64,000 nt of DNA from Streptomyces aculeolatus. Lineage in GTDB: Bacteria; Actinomycetota; Actinomycetes; Streptomycetales; Streptomycetaceae. Both the position numbers and the translations under genes were made by a program. Shown here in pieces: positions 50,965-58,828 of this stretch. The DNA lies in assembly GCF_020400605.1 (NCBI RefSeq), contig NZ_JAINRD010000033.1, forward strand, positions 1-64,000, written 5' to 3'. A model generated the notes under the pieces. The model did not search any database, was not told the DNA's origin, and saw only the letters and a list, made by a program, of their open reading frames with translations. Positions within the stretch are counted from its first letter, which is position 1; every line of letters starts with the position of its first letter.

Positions 50965-51465
50965 TCAGAGCCGGCGGAAGTTGAGGGTCTCGCCGAGCGC
51001 CCCGGCCCGCCACAGGTCCTGGCAGGCGGCGGCCATCTCGTCCAGGCCCTCCACGACCGAGCCCCACACGATGCCGGGGACCCATCCCGAGTCGCCGTTG
51101 ATGAGCAGGTTGTTCCGCTCGTAGAAGAGCGCGAGGTCGACGACGCTCGTACGGCCCTGGTGCTTGGCCTCCGCCTCGTAGCCGTAGCTGGCGGTGCCGA
51201 GCACGGTGTCCGTGAAGCTGAAGTAGCACAGGTCCCCGGGGATCGGGGTGACGGTCGGGTTCTCCAGCGGCGGCTCGGCGGCCGCGAACGCGGGCAGCAG
51301 GGCGTAGATCTCGTTGCGCGCGTACTTCGCGTGGTAGACGTCGCCGCCGAGCGGGAGCGCGTCCCACACCGCGGCACAGGTCACGGGCGCTCTGTCGTCG
51401 AGCAGCTTCGCAGTGCAGCGAACGCCGCGCTTGGCCAGAGAGACCTCGACAAATCGTGCAGACAT
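50965..51465 (-). CDS. DUF3830 family protein
   Basis: A 166-residue protein from ATG 51465 with GGGAG upstream. Features fit DUF3830, a cyclophilin-like beta-barrel fold: LLDDRAPVTCAAVWDALPLG, a Tyr/His-rich segment DVYHAKYARNEIYALLP, and LCYFSFTDT. No enzymatic activity is established to my knowledge. Family members often sit with amidases and hydrolase-type catabolic genes, as here. It is on the opposite strand to the importer operon, starting 97 bases from ehuB. Confidence 0.82.
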   Translation of the reverse strand: MSARFVEVSLAKRGVRCTAKLLDDRAPVTCAAVWDALPLGGDVYHAKYARNEIYALLPAFAAAEPPLENPTVTPIPGDLCYFSFTDTVLGTASYGYEAEAKHQGRTSVVDLALFYERNNLLINGDSGWVPGIVWGSVVEGLDEMAAACQDLWRAGALGETLNFRRL

Positions 51466-51562
51466 GCACCACTCCCTCGTTCGGTGTATCCCACGATAAC
51501 GGGAGGATCACCGCGCGGAACCGACCCGCATAACTTCGGCGGGGGCGGGTAGCCGCGCGCCC

Positions 51563-52480
51563 ATGGTTCTACGTGGTGAGAACGAGACGAGAAGCGGGCC
51601 GGGCGGGCTGAGGCGCCGCACGCTGCTCGCATCAGCCGCCGCCGTCGGCGCGGCCGGCGCGATCGGCGGCGCCGCCGGTTGCAGCCGGACCGCCGAGGCG
51701 GACGGCACCGTCGAAGGGGGTGACCTGCTCGAACAGCTGCGAGACCGCGGCGTCGTCAAGGTCGGCATCGCCGGCGAGGTGCCCTTCGGCTATATCAACG
51801 AGGACGGCGACGCCGTCGGGGAGGCGCCGGCGATCGCCGAGGTCGTCTTCAAGCGGCTGGGGATTCCCAAGATCGAACCGGTGCCGGTGGAGTTCGGGGC
51901 GTTGATCCCGGGGCTCAAGGTCTCGCTGTTCGACGTGGTGTCCGCGGGAATGTACATCAACCCGGACAGATGTGCCCAGGTGCTCTTCGCGGACCCCGAC
52001 TATCTGATGTTGGACGCCTTCATCGTCAAGAAGGGCAACCCGCACGGCATCGAGGATTACAAGGACATCGCGGACCAGGGTCTGAAGCTGGCGAGCGGCA
52101 CCGCGTACGCCGAGATCGACTACGCGAAGGCCAACGGGGTCAAGGAGGTCCTGGTCCTGCCGGACCAGGTGGCCGGCCTCGAAGCCGTCGAGCAGGGCCG
52201 CGTGGACGCCTTCGCCGGCACCAACGTCACGGTGTTCAACGCGGTCAAGGGCTCCAAGCGGGCCGAGAGCACGAAGCCCTTCCAGCCGATCGTCGACGGC
52301 GAGCCCGCCTACGGCGCCGGCGGCTTCGCCTTCCGGCTCTCGGAGAAGAACCTGCGCGACGCCTTCAACAAGGAGTTGCACAAGCTCAAGGAGAGCGGCG
52401 AACTGCTCCGCCTCGTCAAGCCCTACGGCTTCACCGAACGGGAGATGACGGACAAGACGGTGAAGGAGCTGTGTCCCTGA
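51563..52480 (+). CDS. ehuB: EhuB-type ABC substrate-binding lipoprotein
   Basis: A 305-residue protein with a Tat-type lipoprotein signal: twin arginines in GLRRRTLLAS, hydrophobic core and lipobox GAAGC. The family 3 amino-acid-binding fold follows (VVKVGIAGEVPFGYINEDGD, GLIPGLKVSLFDVVSAGM region, YGAGGFAFR). Sequence type and order match EhuB of ectoine/hydroxyectoine importers, but family naming alone does not prove ectoine as ligand. First gene of a four-gene overlapping operon. Confidence 0.83.
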   Translation: MVLRGENETRSGPGGLRRRTLLASAAAVGAAGAIGGAAGCSRTAEADGTVEGGDLLEQLRDRGVVKVGIAGEVPFGYINEDGDAVGEAPAIAEVVFKRLGIPKIEPVPVEFGALIPGLKVSLFDVVSAGMYINPDRCAQVLFADPDYLMLDAFIVKKGNPHGIEDYKDIADQGLKLASGTAYAEIDYAKANGVKEVLVLPDQVAGLEAVEQGRVDAFAGTNVTVFNAVKGSKRAESTKPFQPIVDGEPAYGAGGFAFRLSEKNLRDAFNKELHKLKESGELLRLVKPYGFTEREMTDKTVKELCP

Positions 52481-53226
52481 TGATGACCTGGGATTTCTTC
52501 ACCGGGTGGTTCCTCCCGGGCATCTGGATCACGATCCAGGTGCTGGTCTACAGCGCGCTGCTGTCCGCCCTGGTGGCGTTCGTCGTCGGTACGCTGCGGA
52601 CCTCGCGGTTCTGGATCGTGCGGTTCCTCGCCGGCACGTACTTCGAGATCTTCCGCGGCATGTCCGCCCTGATCTTCATGTTCTGGATGGCCTTCGCGGT
52701 GCCGCTGATGCTCGGCTGGCAGTTCGTGCCGCTGTGGTCCGGCACCCTGGCGCTGGGCCTGACCTACGGCGCGTACGGCTCCGAAATCGTCCGCGGTGCG
52801 CTGGCGGCGGTGCCCGCGGCGCAGCGGGAGGCGGGCATCGCGCTCAGCTTCACCCGCTGGCAGCGGCTGCGCCGCATAGAGCTTCCGCAGGCGTGGCCGG
52901 AGATGATCCCGCCGTTCAACAACCTGCTGATCGAGCTGTTGAAGGGCACGTCGCTGGTGTCGGTCATCGCCGTCGCCGACATGACGTTCGCCGGGAACCT
53001 GCTGCGGCTGGCGAAGAACGAGAGCGCGCCGATCTACACGCTGCTGCTGGTCCTCTACTTCATTCTCGCGTTCATCCTCACCCGCCTCATGCGGATGCTG
53101 GAGCGCCGGGCCAAAGCGGGGGTGGGCCGGGCTCCGGAGAAGAGGAACGGCTTGCTCTCCCGCAAGCTCAGCCCCAGCGGTGAGTCCATGCAGGCGAGCA
53201 CTCAAGGCGCTGGAGGTCTGGGATGA
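52480..53226 (+). CDS. ehuC: EhuC-type amino-acid ABC permease
   Basis: A 248-residue permease. ATG 52480 overlaps the ehuB stop by one base (TGATG), with AAGGAG eleven bases upstream. Hydrophobic helices begin GIWITIQVLVYSALLSALVA. The EAA-type loop AAVPAAQREAGIALSFTRWQ is present. The C-terminal ~40 residues are polar. It works with EhuD as the membrane channel. Confidence 0.85.
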   Translation: MMTWDFFTGWFLPGIWITIQVLVYSALLSALVAFVVGTLRTSRFWIVRFLAGTYFEIFRGMSALIFMFWMAFAVPLMLGWQFVPLWSGTLALGLTYGAYGSEIVRGALAAVPAAQREAGIALSFTRWQRLRRIELPQAWPEMIPPFNNLLIELLKGTSLVSVIAVADMTFAGNLLRLAKNESAPIYTLLLVLYFILAFILTRLMRMLERRAKAGVGRAPEKRNGLLSRKLSPSGESMQASTQGAGGLG

Positions 53227-53876
53227 CGTTCGACTGGGAGGTCGTCGACGAGTTCATGCCGCGGTTCTGGGACGGCGTGCTCGTCACGCTCCAGGCCCTG
53301 GCGCTCGGCACGCTGATCGCCTTCGCCCTCGGCCTGGTGTGGGCCATGGCGCAGCGGGCGCCGCAGCGGTGGGTCCGCTGGCCGGTGACCGCGGTCACCG
53401 AGTTCATCCGGAACACGCCGCTGCTGGTGCAGCTGTTCTTCCTGTTCTACGTGGTCCCCCAGTGGGGCCCGTCCATGTCCCCGCTCACCACCGGCATCGT
53501 CGGCCTGGGCCTGCACTACTCGACGTACACCGCCGAGGTGTACCGCGCGGGCATCGAGGGCGTACCGGTCGGCCAGTGGGAGGCGGCGAAGGCGCTCAGC
53601 CTGTCGCGGGGGCGGACGTGGTCGTCCGTGATCCTGCCGCAGGCCATCCGCCGGGTGGTGCCCGCGCTGGGCAACTACGTGGTCGCGATGCTCAAGGACT
53701 CGCCGATGATCGCCGTCATCGGCGCGCTGGACATGCTCGGCGAGGCCCGGCAGTTCAGCAACGAGACCTTCACCACCGAGGCCATCACCGTCGTGGGCGT
53801 GGCGTTCATCGTGATCGCGTACCCCGCTTCCCTTTTGATCCGAGTTCTGGAGCGTCGCCTTGTCAACAACACCTGA
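53223..53876 (+). CDS. ehuD: EhuD-type amino-acid ABC permease
   Basis: A 217-residue permease, ATGA overlap with ehuC. Membrane segments start GVLVTLQALALGTLIAFALG, and the coupling loop is GVPVGQWEAAKALSLSRGRT. Length is normal. The next gene starts inside its 3' end. Confidence 0.85.
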   Translation: MTFDWEVVDEFMPRFWDGVLVTLQALALGTLIAFALGLVWAMAQRAPQRWVRWPVTAVTEFIRNTPLLVQLFFLFYVVPQWGPSMSPLTTGIVGLGLHYSTYTAEVYRAGIEGVPVGQWEAAKALSLSRGRTWSSVILPQAIRRVVPALGNYVVAMLKDSPMIAVIGALDMLGEARQFSNETFTTEAITVVGVAFIVIAYPASLLIRVLERRLVNNT

Positions 53877-54669
53877 CTCCACCACCGAGAACCCGCCCGT
53901 CGACGGCAGCGAGCTGATCCGCTTCGACAACGTGACCAAGCGGTTCGGCGACAACGTCGTCCTGGACGACCTCTGCTTCGACGTGTCGTCCGGCAAGCAC
54001 GTGACGCTCATCGGGCCCTCCGGGTCGGGCAAGACGACGATCCTGCGGCTGCTGATGACCCTGGTGGAGCCGGACAGCGGCACCATCAAGGTCAACGGCG
54101 ACTACCTCTTCCACGAGGAGCGCAACGGCAAGCTGGAGCCGGCGGGCGAGAACCACATCCGCGAGGTGCGCAAGAACATCGGCATGGTGTTCCAGCAGTT
54201 CAACCTCTTCCCGAACATGAAGGTGATGCGGAACATCACCGAGGCCCCGGTGCACGTGCTGGGCATGGCGAAGGACGAGGCGGAGGCCCGCGCGCGGGAG
54301 CTGCTGGAGCTGGTGGGCCTCACCGAGCACATCGACAAGTACCCGACGCAGCTCTCCGGCGGCCAGCAGCAGCGCGTGGCGATCGCCCGGGCACTGGCGA
54401 TGCGCCCGCAGGTGCTGCTCCTGGACGAGGTCACCTCGGCGCTGGACCCGGAGCTGGTCGCGGGCGTGCTGGACCTGCTGCGGGACATCGCGCAGACGAC
54501 GGACATCACGATGCTCTGCGTCACCCACGAGATGAACTTCGCGCGGGACATCTCCGACGACGTGCTGATGTTCGACGCCGGGAAGATCATCGAGTCCGGA
54601 CCGCCGGAGAAGATCTTCAGCGAGCCGGAGGAGGAGCGCACCCAGCAGTTCCTGAACGCGATCCTCTGA
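53860..54669 (+). CDS. ehuA: EhuA-type ABC ATPase
   Basis: A 269-residue ATPase with an uncommon TTG start at 53860, overlapping ehuD by 17 bases, with GGAG upstream. Walker A IGPSGSGKTT, signature LSGGQQQRVAIARAL, Walker B LLLDEVTSALDPE and switch His in CVTHEMNFA are intact. It is the energy subunit of the importer. The polar amino-acid transporter type supports an amino-acid-like or zwitterionic substrate. Confidence 0.9.
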   Translation: MSTTPDSTTENPPVDGSELIRFDNVTKRFGDNVVLDDLCFDVSSGKHVTLIGPSGSGKTTILRLLMTLVEPDSGTIKVNGDYLFHEERNGKLEPAGENHIREVRKNIGMVFQQFNLFPNMKVMRNITEAPVHVLGMAKDEAEARARELLELVGLTEHIDKYPTQLSGGQQQRVAIARALAMRPQVLLLDEVTSALDPELVAGVLDLLRDIAQTTDITMLCVTHEMNFARDISDDVLMFDAGKIIESGPPEKIFSEPEEERTQQFLNAIL

Positions 54670-54714
54670 GGCGGCGGCGGACGCCATCGGACGGGCGTCC
54701 TCCGGTGCCGGAGG

Positions 54715-54752
54715 GCGCCCGCCGGCGTGTTCCCCGCGGACACGGCGGGCGC
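54715..54752 (+). terminator. Terminator after ehuA
   Basis: GCGCCCGCCG pairs with CGGCGGGCGC (10 bp) and an inner GTGT/ACAC pairing continues the stem, 45 bases past the stop. It separates the importer from the IclR gene. Confidence 0.6.
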
Positions 54753-54859
54753 GGGGGCGAACGCATGGGTGACGGTGGGGAGTTGTGCGGCTACGGTGGG
54801 GTACGGGCCGCGGTGAGGTCGACGGGACTTCGGGGCCTGCCCAGGAGTGGGGAGACCAC

Positions 54860-55672
54860 GTGGCGGTCCTGCACCCGAACCCCGGGGACCAGCCCCCGGG
54901 CCGGCGACCGGAGCCGGCGGACGACGCACCGGCGGCGCCCTTCCCCTCCGTACGGCACGCCTTCCGCGTGCTGGAGGCCGCGGCCCGGCACGGCGGCGAG
55001 GGGGTGCCCGTCGCCCTGCTCGCCCGCGAGACCGGCCTGCCGCCCGGGCAGTTGGCGCAGCTGCTGCTGACGCTGCGCAGGCAGCGCTACCTGGAGCGGC
55101 TGGAGGACGGCTCGTACACGATCGGCGAGGCCGTGGCGCTGCTCGGCGCGGGCGGGAGCCGGATGCGGGCGGTCCACGACAAGCTGCTGCGGGGGATGAA
55201 CGACCTGCGGAAGGCGACGCGGGCGGCGATCTACCTGGGCCGGTACGAGGACGGGGAGGTCCGCGTCACGCAGGTCGCGGACGCGCCGGGGACGCCGCGG
55301 GTGAACGAGTGGGTGGACTTCCGCTCGGCGGCGCACGCGACGGCGATAGGCAAGTGCCTCCTGACGCAACTGGACCACGACGCCCGCCGCGAACACCTCT
55401 CGCGCCACCGCACGGCGCGGCTGACGTCGCGGACGCTCACGAGCGAGAGGGCGGTGCTGGCGGCGCTGGACCGCCAGGTGGCGACGGTCCCGACCCTGGA
55501 CCTCCAGGAGTACGCGGTGGGCACGGTCTGCGCGGCGGTCCCGCTGACGGCGGGCCGCGAGGTGGGCTGCGTGGCGCTGTCACTCCCGGTCCACCAGACC
55601 CACCGCCTCAGGGCGGCGGCGGAGAAGCTGAACACGGAGGCGGGAAACCTGCTGCTGGCGCTGTCGCTGTAG
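54860..55672 (+). CDS. IclR-family transcriptional regulator
   Basis: A 270-residue regulator from GTG 54860 with GGGGAG five bases before it; longer in-frame starts lack a ribosome site. The N-terminal winged helix is PSVRHAFRVLEAAARHGGEG, VALLARETGLPPGQLAQLLL. The C-terminal effector domain contains AAHATAIGKCLL and the Cys-bearing GTVCAAVPLTAGREVGCVAL. It ends the catabolic island and is its likely local regulator. The 252 bases to tRNA-Leu are GC-rich with no gene seen. Confidence 0.9.
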   Translation: MAVLHPNPGDQPPGRRPEPADDAPAAPFPSVRHAFRVLEAAARHGGEGVPVALLARETGLPPGQLAQLLLTLRRQRYLERLEDGSYTIGEAVALLGAGGSRMRAVHDKLLRGMNDLRKATRAAIYLGRYEDGEVRVTQVADAPGTPRVNEWVDFRSAAHATAIGKCLLTQLDHDARREHLSRHRTARLTSRTLTSERAVLAALDRQVATVPTLDLQEYAVGTVCAAVPLTAGREVGCVALSLPVHQTHRLRAAAEKLNTEAGNLLLALSL

Positions 55673-55924
55673 CGGGCGCCCACAGGGCCGGGGAGGCCGG
55701 GGACGCCGCGGAGCGGCGGGCGGCACGGGGGCGCTGCGCGGCGAGGGGCGGGCCCGGTAGCGCGGTGCGGCGCGGTCGGCTCCCGCGGCAGCGGCGCGAC
55801 AGGCCCCCGGGCCCGTTGCCCCGTCTGTGCGCCCGGCGCCGCAGGCGCCCTGCAGCGGTCCGCACCCCCGCGGGCGGCCCCCGCGGTGCCGTCCACCCGC
55901 CGCGCCCCGCGCAGCGGGTTCGCG

Positions 55925-56009
55925 TGCGGCGGGAGGGATTCGAACCCTCAAGCCCTGTCAGGGGCCACAGATCCTAAGTCTGCTGCGTCAGCCATTGCGC
56001 CACCGCCGC
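55925..56009 (-). tRNA. tRNA-Leu (TAG)
   Basis: An 85-base class II tRNA on the minus strand: acceptor GCGGCGG/CCGCCGC, anticodon loop CTTAGGA (anticodon TAG, reading CUA), a long variable arm GGCCCCTGACAGGGCTT and T-loop TTCGAAT. CCA is not encoded. Confidence 0.95.
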
Positions 56010-56104
56010 TCGCCCGGAATGTTACCCGCCCCCGGATCGCGGCCCCGATACGGCGGGTTGGGCCCCGCGGGCCCGCGGGGGCCGCGGCGTCGTAGGGTGC
56101 CGCA

Positions 56105-57334
56105 ATGCGTACCGAACCGCTGGCCGACGACGCCTGGGCCCTCCTCGGCGGGCGGCGCCGCGCCGTGCTGGGGCTCGCGGGGGCGCCCGGAGCCGGGAAG
56201 TCGACGCTGGCCCGCGCGCTCGTCGCCGCGCTGCGCGCGCGGCACGGGGCCGGGGCCGCCGCGTACGTGCCGCTCGACGGCTTCCACCTCTCCAACGCCC
56301 AGCTCGACCGCCTCGGCCTGCGCGACCGCAAGGGCTCGGAGCCGAGCTTCGACGCCGCCGGCTACGCGGCGCTCCTGCGCCGGCTGGCGGAGGAGCCGGA
56401 CGCCGAGGTGTACGTGCCGGACTTCGACCGCGCCCTCGACGAGCCCGTCGCCGCCCGCCACCATGTCCCGCCCGGCACCCGGCTGATCGTCACCGAGGGC
56501 AACTACCTCGCCTGCGACCTCCCCGGCTGGCGCGCGGCGCGGGCGCTGATGGCGGAGGTCTGGTACGTCGACGCCGCCGACGCGGTGCGCGACGCCCGGC
56601 TGATGGAGCGCCACGTGGGCTTCGGCCGCACGGCGGCAGCGTCCCGCGCCTGGATAGACGCGAACGACGCGCCCAACGCGGAGTTGGTGAAGGCGTCGCG
56701 TGCGCGGTGCGACCGGATCGTGGCGGCCGACGACCCGGCCGACAGCCCGGCCGACAGCCCCGCCGGGGCGGCGGACGGCGCCCCCGGTGGCGGCCCGCCC
56801 GGCGACATCCTCGTCGTCAGCGGTCCGCCGGGGGCCGGCAAGACCACCGTCGCCCGGCTCCTCGCCGCGGAGTCCGGACTCGCCGTCCACCTCCACACCG
56901 ACGACTTCTGGGCCTTCATCGCCCGCGGCGGCATCGCCCCCTACCTCCCCGAGGCCCGGCGCCAGAACGAGACCGTCGTCGCCGTCGCCGCGGGCGCCGC
57001 CGCCCGGTACGCCGCCGGCGGCTACCGCGTCGTCCTCGACGGCGTCGTCGGCCCCTGGTTCGTCGACGCGTACCGCGCCGCGGCCGGCGCCGCCGGCGTC
57101 CCCCTGCACTACGTCGTCCTGCGCCCCGACGAGGCGACGACCCTGGCCCGCGCCACCGCCCGTACCGGCCCCGGCGCGCTGACCGACCCCGGGCCCGTAC
57201 GGGCCATGCACCGGGAGTTCGCCGACCTCGGCCCGTACGAAGGGCATGCGCTGGACACCGGCGGGCAGCCGCCCGAGGCGACCGCCGCCGCCGTGCGGGA
57301 CGCCGTCGCCGCCGGTACGCACCGCCTCGGCTGA
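56105..57334 (+). CDS. Tandem P-loop kinase fusion (nucleoside/pantothenate kinase-like plus second kinase)
   Basis: A 409-residue protein with two complete kinase modules. Module 1 (~1-215) has Walker A GLAGAPGAGKST, VPLDGFHLSN, RKGSEPSFDAAGY and VTEGNYLAC, as in the uridine kinase/PanK-like nucleotide kinase family. Module 2 (~235-409) has Walker A VVSGPPGAGKTT, HTDDFWAFI and VVLDGVVGPWFVD, like small AAA/chloramphenicol-phosphotransferase-type kinases. A short acidic repeat linker (ADSPADSPAG) joins them. Each module is usually a separate protein of ~180-220 residues. Substrates unknown, probably sugars or nucleosides. Confidence 0.83.
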   Translation: MRTEPLADDAWALLGGRRRAVLGLAGAPGAGKSTLARALVAALRARHGAGAAAYVPLDGFHLSNAQLDRLGLRDRKGSEPSFDAAGYAALLRRLAEEPDAEVYVPDFDRALDEPVAARHHVPPGTRLIVTEGNYLACDLPGWRAARALMAEVWYVDAADAVRDARLMERHVGFGRTAAASRAWIDANDAPNAELVKASRARCDRIVAADDPADSPADSPAGAADGAPGGGPPGDILVVSGPPGAGKTTVARLLAAESGLAVHLHTDDFWAFIARGGIAPYLPEARRQNETVVAVAAGAAARYAAGGYRVVLDGVVGPWFVDAYRAAAGAAGVPLHYVVLRPDEATTLARATARTGPGALTDPGPVRAMHREFADLGPYEGHALDTGGQPPEATAAAVRDAVAAGTHRLG

Positions 57335-57372
57335 GGCCGCGGACAGGCGGAGACGCAGACAAGCGGACACGC

Positions 57373-57404
57373 GAAGAGCCCGGGCCGACCGGCCCGGGCT
57401 CTTC
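57373..57404. terminator. Terminator between the kinase gene and tRNA-Lys copy 2
   Basis: A perfect 14-bp stem GAAGAGCCCGGGCC/GGCCCGGGCTCTTC with a GACC tetraloop. It can serve both converging transcripts. Confidence 0.85.
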
Positions 57405-57412
57405 GGGGTGCG

Positions 57413-57486
57413 TACGCCGCCAGGGACTCGAACCCCGGACCCGCTGATTAAGAGTCAGCTGCTCTAACCAACTGAGCTAGCGGCGC
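57413..57486 (-). tRNA. tRNA-Lys (CTT), copy 2
   Basis: Minus-strand cloverleaf: acceptor GCGCCGC/GCGGCGT, anticodon loop CTCTTAA, T-loop TTCGAGT; CCA not encoded. It is identical to copy 1 (42494-42567) except for one compensated acceptor pair, and lies in opposite orientation 15 kb away. Confidence 0.96.
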
Positions 57487-57534
57487 AGGTCGTCTTGCAC
57501 GACGCCGTCAAGCATACCGGCTCACCGGGGGTGC

Positions 57535-58665
57535 TCAGGCACCCTCCGGGAGCCGTACGACCCGGCCCTCCGACGCCGACAGGCGGGCCGCCTCCAGCAC
57601 CCGCAGCGTCGCCGCGGCCTCGGCGGCGGTGACGGGCGGGGGCGTGCCGGTGCGCAGGGCCTCGACGATGCCGGCGTAGTACGCGGGGTAGGCGCCGGGG
57701 AGGGTGGGGACCGGTTCGCCGCCGCCGGTGAGCGGGGACTCCCCGGCGCCGAGGCGGCCCCACGCGGACTCGGGCTCCGTGCCCCAGGCACCCTCCGCCC
57801 TGTCCGCCCCGTCCGCCCCGTCGCCCGGGCGGCGGCCCTCGCGCAGCGCCGCCTCCTGCGGGTCGAGCCCGTACTTCACGTACCCGGCGCGGTTGCCCAG
57901 CACCCGGAAGCGCGGCCCGAGCTGCGGGGCCATCGCGGTCATCCACAGGTGTGTGCGGACGCCCCCGGCGTGCACCAGCGCGACGAAGTCGTCGTCGTCG
58001 ACCACCGAGCCGGCCCGCCGCGCGTCGGACTCGGCGTAGACGGAGGTGACCGGGCCGAAGAGGGTCAGCGCCTGGTCGACGAGGTGGCTGCCCAGGTCGT
58101 ACAGCAGCCCGCCGACGTCCGCGGGGTCGGCCGAGTCGCGCCAGCCGCCGCGCAGCGAGGGCCGCCAGCGCTCGAAGCGGGACTCGAAGCGGTGGACGTC
58201 GCCGAGCGCCCCGTCGGCGAGGAGCGCGGCGAGCGTGCGGAAGTCGTTGTCCCAGCGGCGGTTGTGGAAGGCGGAGAGGAGCAGTCCGCGGGCCTCGGCG
58301 AGGGTCGCCAGCTCGCCGGCCTCGGCGGCGGTGGCGGCGATCGGCTTGTCCACGACGACGGGCAGCCCGGCCTCCAGCGCGGCGGTGGCCAGCGGCACGT
58401 GGGTGCGGTTGGGGGTGGCGACGACGGCGAGGTCGAGGCGGTCGGCGCGGGCGAGGAGTTCGTCGGCGGTGGCGACGGTGGTGGCGTCCGGGTACGCGGC
58501 GCGCACCTGCTTCTGCCGCTCGGGGTCGCCGGTGACGACGGTGTCCAGGACGAGCCCGTCCGTGGCCGCGACGAGGGGGGCGTGGAAGACGGACCCGGCG
58601 AGTCCGTAACCGAGGAGACCGACGCGCAGGGGGGTGCTGCCAGGGGTGCCATCCATGTCCGTCAC
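57535..58665 (-). CDS. Gfo/Idh/MocA-family oxidoreductase
   Basis: A 376-residue NAD(P)-dependent dehydrogenase-like protein. GTG 58665 or ATG 58656 could start it; neither has a clear ribosome site. The NAD motif is VGLLGYGLAGSVFHAP, the family motif VDKPIA with catalytic Lys is present, and the substrate His is in LLYDLGSHLVDQ. A low-complexity Gly/Asp/Ala insert lies near residues 285-310. It likely acts on a sugar or cyclitol; substrate unknown. Confidence 0.9.
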   Translation of the reverse strand: MTDMDGTPGSTPLRVGLLGYGLAGSVFHAPLVAATDGLVLDTVVTGDPERQKQVRAAYPDATTVATADELLARADRLDLAVVATPNRTHVPLATAALEAGLPVVVDKPIAATAAEAGELATLAEARGLLLSAFHNRRWDNDFRTLAALLADGALGDVHRFESRFERWRPSLRGGWRDSADPADVGGLLYDLGSHLVDQALTLFGPVTSVYAESDARRAGSVVDDDDFVALVHAGGVRTHLWMTAMAPQLGPRFRVLGNRAGYVKYGLDPQEAALREGRRPGDGADGADRAEGAWGTEPESAWGRLGAGESPLTGGGEPVPTLPGAYPAYYAGIVEALRTGTPPPVTAAEAAATLRVLEAARLSASEGRVVRLPEGA

Positions 58666-58828
58666 TCAACCACACCGCCCGCGCGGGCCCGGGGGCGGGC
58701 GGGGCGTCGGCCCCCGGTGCCCGTTCGGGCCGGGGGTTGCGCCGGACGGGCGTCATGGAGGCAGGCGTTGGGCCGTTCGGAGCCGCCTCGCCGATCGCCG
58801 CGGCGGGGGGCGTGGCACGGTCGCGAGC

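Noticed and set aside
58634..58828. Upstream extension of the LAATG surface protein
   Set aside because: It would add 65 residues of low-complexity sequence before the signal peptide and overlap the divergent oxidoreductase start.
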